From contig NZ_WNXC01000007.1 in the NCBI RefSeq assembly GCF_014172405.1, positions 1 to 64,000 of the forward strand: a DNA stretch of 64,000 bases, read 5' to 3'. Both the position numbers and the translations under genes were made by a program. Below, piece by piece: positions 61,276 to 64,000 of the stretch. This DNA is from Pedobacter gandavensis. Its GTDB lineage: Bacteria; Bacteroidota; Bacteroidia; Sphingobacteriales; Sphingobacteriaceae. Under the pieces are notes generated by a model that searched no databases, was not told where the DNA came from, and was given only the letters and a program-made list of their open reading frames with translations. The stretch's first letter is position 1, and each line of letters opens with the position of its first letter.

Positions 61276-61805
61276 TTGGCGGTACATTAAAAGGCATTCG
61301 TTTCAATGCCCCGGAAAGCTTACCGGTAAGGCCCACTACAGATATGGCCAAAGAAGCTCTTTTTAACATTCTTTACAATACCTACGATTTTGACAGCTGT
61401 GATGTGCTGGATCTTTTCTGTGGCACAGGAAACATCAGTTTTGAGTTTGCTTCCAGAGGCGCTAAAAGCGTTACGGCAGTAGATAAACATTCAGGATGTG
61501 TGTTTTGGGTGAAATCAGTGATTGCTAAACATCATCTCGATGTGATTGATGTGCAGAAAGCTGATGTATTCAAGTTTTTAGAGACGCATAAGAAATCATA
61601 TCAGATTATTTTTGCTGATCCTCCTTATGATTTGCCTACGATTCCCAAAATTCCGGAATTGGTGATCAACAACAACTTACTTACGGATAATGGTTTATTG
61701 ATTGTTGAGCATCCTTCTTTATTGAAAATGAATGCCCAACCAGGTTTTAAAGAAACCAGAAGATATGGGAATTCTTCCTTTAGCTTCTTTGAGAAAGTAA
61801 AATAA
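61266..61805 (+). CDS. rsmD: 16S rRNA (guanine(966)-N2)-methyltransferase
   Basis: This is a 179-residue SAM-dependent methyltransferase. It opens with MRIIGGTLKGIRFNAP and RPTTDMAKEALFNIL (both diagnostic for RsmD), has the SAM-binding VLDLFCGTGNIS (Val47-Ser58) and the catalytic ADPPYD motif (Asp118-Tyr121). It methylates G966 of 16S rRNA. The start overlaps the end of the DUF3822 gene by 10 bp, suggesting coupled translation. Confidence 0.94.
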   Translation: MRIIGGTLKGIRFNAPESLPVRPTTDMAKEALFNILYNTYDFDSCDVLDLFCGTGNISFEFASRGAKSVTAVDKHSGCVFWVKSVIAKHHLDVIDVQKADVFKFLETHKKSYQIIFADPPYDLPTIPKIPELVINNNLLTDNGLLIVEHPSLLKMNAQPGFKETRRYGNSSFSFFEKVK

Positions 61806-61857
61806 TAATCTATTAGCGCCATATTTATAAATGTGGTGCTTTTTTAAAATATAGAAG

Positions 61858-62322
61858 ATGAAAATCGCCCTGTTCCCTGGTTCATTTGACCCCATTACCA
61901 TTGCCCATGTAGACATCCTGAAACGTGCCTTGCCCTTATTTGATAAAGTGGTGGTGGGTATTGGATTAAACAGCTCGAAACAAAGCTACCTTTCTGCGGA
62001 AATGCGGGAAGAGATTGTAAAAACAGTATTTGAATCGGAAGCTAAAGTGGACGTTCAGCTTTATGAAGGGCTAACGGTTGATTTTTGCAGGAAAATTAAT
62101 GCGCAATATATGGTTCGTGGGATCCGCTCTGTTGGTGATTTCGAATATGAGCGTGCGATTGCTCAGATCAACCAGACCATGATGCCGGAAATGGAGACCA
62201 TTTTTATATTGAGTAAGCCGGAATATTCGGCGATCAGCTCTACCATCGTCCGTGACATCCTTAGAAATCACGGAGATGTGAGCCAGTTTTTACCTCAAAA
62301 CGCTATCCCGTTCCTCAAGTAA
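61858..62322 (+). CDS. coaD: Phosphopantetheine adenylyltransferase
   Basis: This is a 154-residue enzyme for the penultimate step of coenzyme A synthesis. It has ALFPGSFDPITIAHVDI (with the TxxH nucleotide motif, His17), the RGIRSVGDFEYERAIAQIN segment in the middle and the ISSTIVRDILRNHGDVSQFLP C-terminal motif. It follows rsmD by 52 bp. Its last 33 bp overlap the convergent Nudix gene. Confidence 0.96.
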   Translation: MKIALFPGSFDPITIAHVDILKRALPLFDKVVVGIGLNSSKQSYLSAEMREEIVKTVFESEAKVDVQLYEGLTVDFCRKINAQYMVRGIRSVGDFEYERAIAQINQTMMPEMETIFILSKPEYSAISSTIVRDILRNHGDVSQFLPQNAIPFLK

Positions 62323-62922
62323 GGAACCAACTTCCAATACCTGGATGATGGAGGGATAAGTGTTTACAAGGATAGGTGCCAAATCTGCTTTACTTAACCA
62401 TTTGGCTTTCGTAATGCCTTCTTCTTTTTGGGGAATCAATTTTGGTTCTCCTTTAACAGTCATGCTGTACCACTTGGTTTTCTTCAATACCAATTTAGAG
62501 CCCATCGGATAAACATGGTAAGTTTTACAAAGCTTCTCATCGTTGCTGTAAATCGTAACACCGCATTCCTCTTCTACTTCCCTTAAACCAGCTTCTCTCA
62601 TTCCTTCTCCTTTTTCTACCTTTCCTTTTGGCAGGTCCCATTTTTTATTCCTGAAGATAAACAGGTAATTGCCTTTAGCACTTTTAACCAGTCCACCAGC
62701 AGCTTTAATTAAAGTAAGGTTGTTTTTAATCTGCTTAAAAGTCGCCTTAGGATCCGTTACCAATAGTAAATAATCCTTAGCAGTGTTTGCTGGTAAATTT
62801 TTGTAGAACAATTTGAAATCAAAACCGGCAACATCCAATTGCTGGATTTCCTTTTCCTGAACAGGGATGGAATCTGCAATAAACAGGGTATTGTCGTTGA
62901 TATAAATGCTGTATTTTTTCAT
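62290..62922 (-). CDS. Nudix hydrolase
   Basis: This is a 210-residue protein with a divergent N-terminal domain (1-75) and a Nudix fold (about 80-200). The Nudix box reads GKVEKGEGMREAGLREVEEECGV, with all its consensus residues. It probably hydrolyses a nucleotide-diphosphate-linked compound. The N-terminal domain is of unknown role and may select the substrate. Its 3' end overlaps coaD by 33 bp on the opposite strand, so no terminator fits between the two. Confidence 0.88.
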   Translation of the reverse strand: MKKYSIYINDNTLFIADSIPVQEKEIQQLDVAGFDFKLFYKNLPANTAKDYLLLVTDPKATFKQIKNNLTLIKAAGGLVKSAKGNYLFIFRNKKWDLPKGKVEKGEGMREAGLREVEEECGVTIYSNDEKLCKTYHVYPMGSKLVLKKTKWYSMTVKGEPKLIPQKEEGITKAKWLSKADLAPILVNTYPSIIQVLEVGSLLEERDSVLR

Positions 62923-62979
62923 GCTTGGCGCTTAAAATGCTTTTTATTACAGGCCGTAAAAATTCCTTACAAAAAACAG

Positions 62980-63010
62980 ACCCCTTTGAATTGCATTCTA
63001 AAGGGGTTTT
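62980..63010 (+). other. Terminator-like hairpin between divergent genes
   Basis: CCCCTTT (62981-62987) pairs with AAAGGGG (63000-63006), followed by TTTTCTTCG. It lies upstream of both neighbouring genes, so it does not end either. It may end a short transcript or shield the lipoprotein gene. Confidence 0.5.
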
Positions 63011-63120
63011 CTTCGAAATTTTCACAAATTCACCTGGATATTTGAGTTTTTAAAATTATAAATATTTATCCAATAAATGACATCAAAAAGAAGGAAGGTT
63101 TCGATATTTTCGATCAGGTG

Positions 63121-63177
63121 TAGCGTTTAGGGAAAGCGTTCCGTTTTTACCCTAAACCACTTAACTTTAAAACGCTA
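63121..63177 (+). promoter_or_regulatory. 5' UTR structure that can mask the lipoprotein start codon
   Basis: TAGCGTTT (63121-63128) is complementary to AAACGCTA (63170-63177), whose last base is the A of the start codon. GTTTAGGG (63125-63132) is complementary to CCCTAAAC (63150-63157). The two stems share four bases, so they compete. Confidence 0.4.
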
Positions 63178-63800
63178 TGAAATATTCTCCTTTACTCTTT
63201 TTAGTGATTTTCCTTTCTGCCTGTTCAAAAGACAAGGTAAATGGCCCTTTAAAATTAAAAAATGGCCAGGAAGTTGAATTATCCGTGGATCACCGCTATG
63301 CAGCGGTTGGCGAGACTTTACTGATGATGCCGAAGAATGAACCGGCAGAATTCTCCTTACAAGGATTTATGGACCGAAAGCCCGGCTATACCTATCGTGT
63401 CAAAGCGCGTTTTCATATAGAAAAAGAGCCGCTTCAGGATGCCTCAGACAGATGGTTTGAGTTCTCAAAAGTGATCAGCGAGCAAAAGTACATGGGTGCC
63501 GAGCCCTTTAACATCAGCATGATCAAGTCTTTTGTACCAGGTGGTCCAATAATTTACCTGACAAAGGATGGAGCGCAATATCAGTACATTCAGGAGAAAT
63601 TACAGCTCAGTTATGCCAATCAAACGGTGAAGGATCAATTGGAAGAAATCTGGCAACATGCTTTAGAAATACGCGAACGCGAGAAGAAAGAACAAAAATA
63701 TATTGCTCCGAAATGGAAATCTATTCTGGCAACTGTGACGCATGATCCGAATAATTTTGGAAAAGCTTATTTGGTACAACGGATAGTCTTTACACTATAG
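63177..63800 (+). CDS. DUF4377-like lipoprotein
   Basis: This is a 207-residue lipoprotein: signal peptide MKYSPLLFLVIFLSAC with Cys16. A central segment (MDRKPGYTYRVKARFHIEK, then DRWFEFSKVISEQKY) resembles the DUF4377 domain of unknown function, which often occurs in cell-envelope lipoproteins. The C-terminal part (about 130-207) has a charged helix (EIWQHALEIREREKKEQKY) and no known motif. The remaining 200 bp to the end of the window hold no gene I can support. Confidence 0.6.
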   Translation: MKYSPLLFLVIFLSACSKDKVNGPLKLKNGQEVELSVDHRYAAVGETLLMMPKNEPAEFSLQGFMDRKPGYTYRVKARFHIEKEPLQDASDRWFEFSKVISEQKYMGAEPFNISMIKSFVPGGPIIYLTKDGAQYQYIQEKLQLSYANQTVKDQLEEIWQHALEIREREKKEQKYIAPKWKSILATVTHDPNNFGKAYLVQRIVFTL

Positions 63801-64000
63801 TTTCCTTTGAACCTTAGCCTATTTTACCCTTAAATCAATTGAAGCTTAGGGATTTAAAAAAAAATAATTCTACTGATTTAACTTTGAACTTCGTTTATTT
63901 AATTCCTAAAAAAACTTTAAGTTGAAGATTTATTTTCCTGATTTGGTTATACAGCACCATTAAAGATTTAAATATTAATTTAAACTTACTTTCTTACTTC

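Overview
The window is chromosomal DNA from a member of the Bacteroidota, most probably Sphingobacteriaceae and Pedobacter-like. Evidence for this: two SusC/SusD outer-membrane uptake systems, each with an ECF sigma factor and a FecR anti-sigma factor; promoter -7 elements of the TAnnTTTG type; DUF3822 beside rsmD; a tmRNA with the tag GENNYALAA; a KDSA-like DAHP synthase fused to chorismate mutase; and almost no Shine-Dalgarno sites.

Layout. 1-5.6 kb: a CAT-anticodon tRNA, a HAD phosphatase, a DUF962 protein, catalase, proline dehydrogenase, an S4 protein and aroB. 5.7-10.5 kb: an aromatic amino acid operon (pheA, DAHP synthase-chorismate mutase, aroA, aroC) preceded by what looks like a complete transcription attenuator. 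It has a promoter, a 20-residue leader peptide with eight aromatic residues in nine codons, an antiterminator segment and a terminator with ten T. This is the best regulatory discovery in the window. 10.5-15.2 kb: a fused 2-oxo acid dehydrogenase E1, a DUF1573 protein, an aminotransferase and tmRNA.

15.2-31.6 kb, all on the minus strand: a polysaccharide utilisation locus (sigma, FecR, SusC, SusD, a deleted GH95 remnant, a GH120 beta-xylosidase-like protein, a GH43-GH35 fusion, a GH2 enzyme). It probably handles a branched, galactosylated hemicellulose. 31.6-35.4 kb: an AT-rich accessory patch with two paralogous immunity-like genes, a third decayed copy, 32-bp direct repeats and an unrecognised membrane protein.

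35.5-37.6 kb: a polysaccharide-deacetylase-like protein and a luciferase-like monooxygenase. 37.7-50.7 kb: a single-direction run of sigma, FecR, SusC, SusD, ethanolamine-type permease, glutamine-synthetase-like ligase, iron alcohol dehydrogenase, gamma-glutamyl hydrolase and aldehyde dehydrogenase. Read together, the last five make a plausible B12-independent route from ethanolamine (or a similar amino alcohol) through gamma-glutamylated intermediates to glycine. The SusCD pair just upstream may supply it.

51-54 kb: a Dabb protein, thioredoxin, a GT39-type glycosyltransferase and GtrA. 54-58.2 kb: a GH130 mannosylglucose phosphorylase, a sodium:solute symporter and a divergent AraC regulator. 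58.2-64 kb: an orphan four-helix-bundle sensor, a RecD-like helicase, DUF3822, rsmD, coaD, a Nudix hydrolase and a DUF4377-like lipoprotein. No CRISPR array, rRNA, complete insertion sequence or prophage was seen. All family assignments come from reading motifs by eye; no database search was run.
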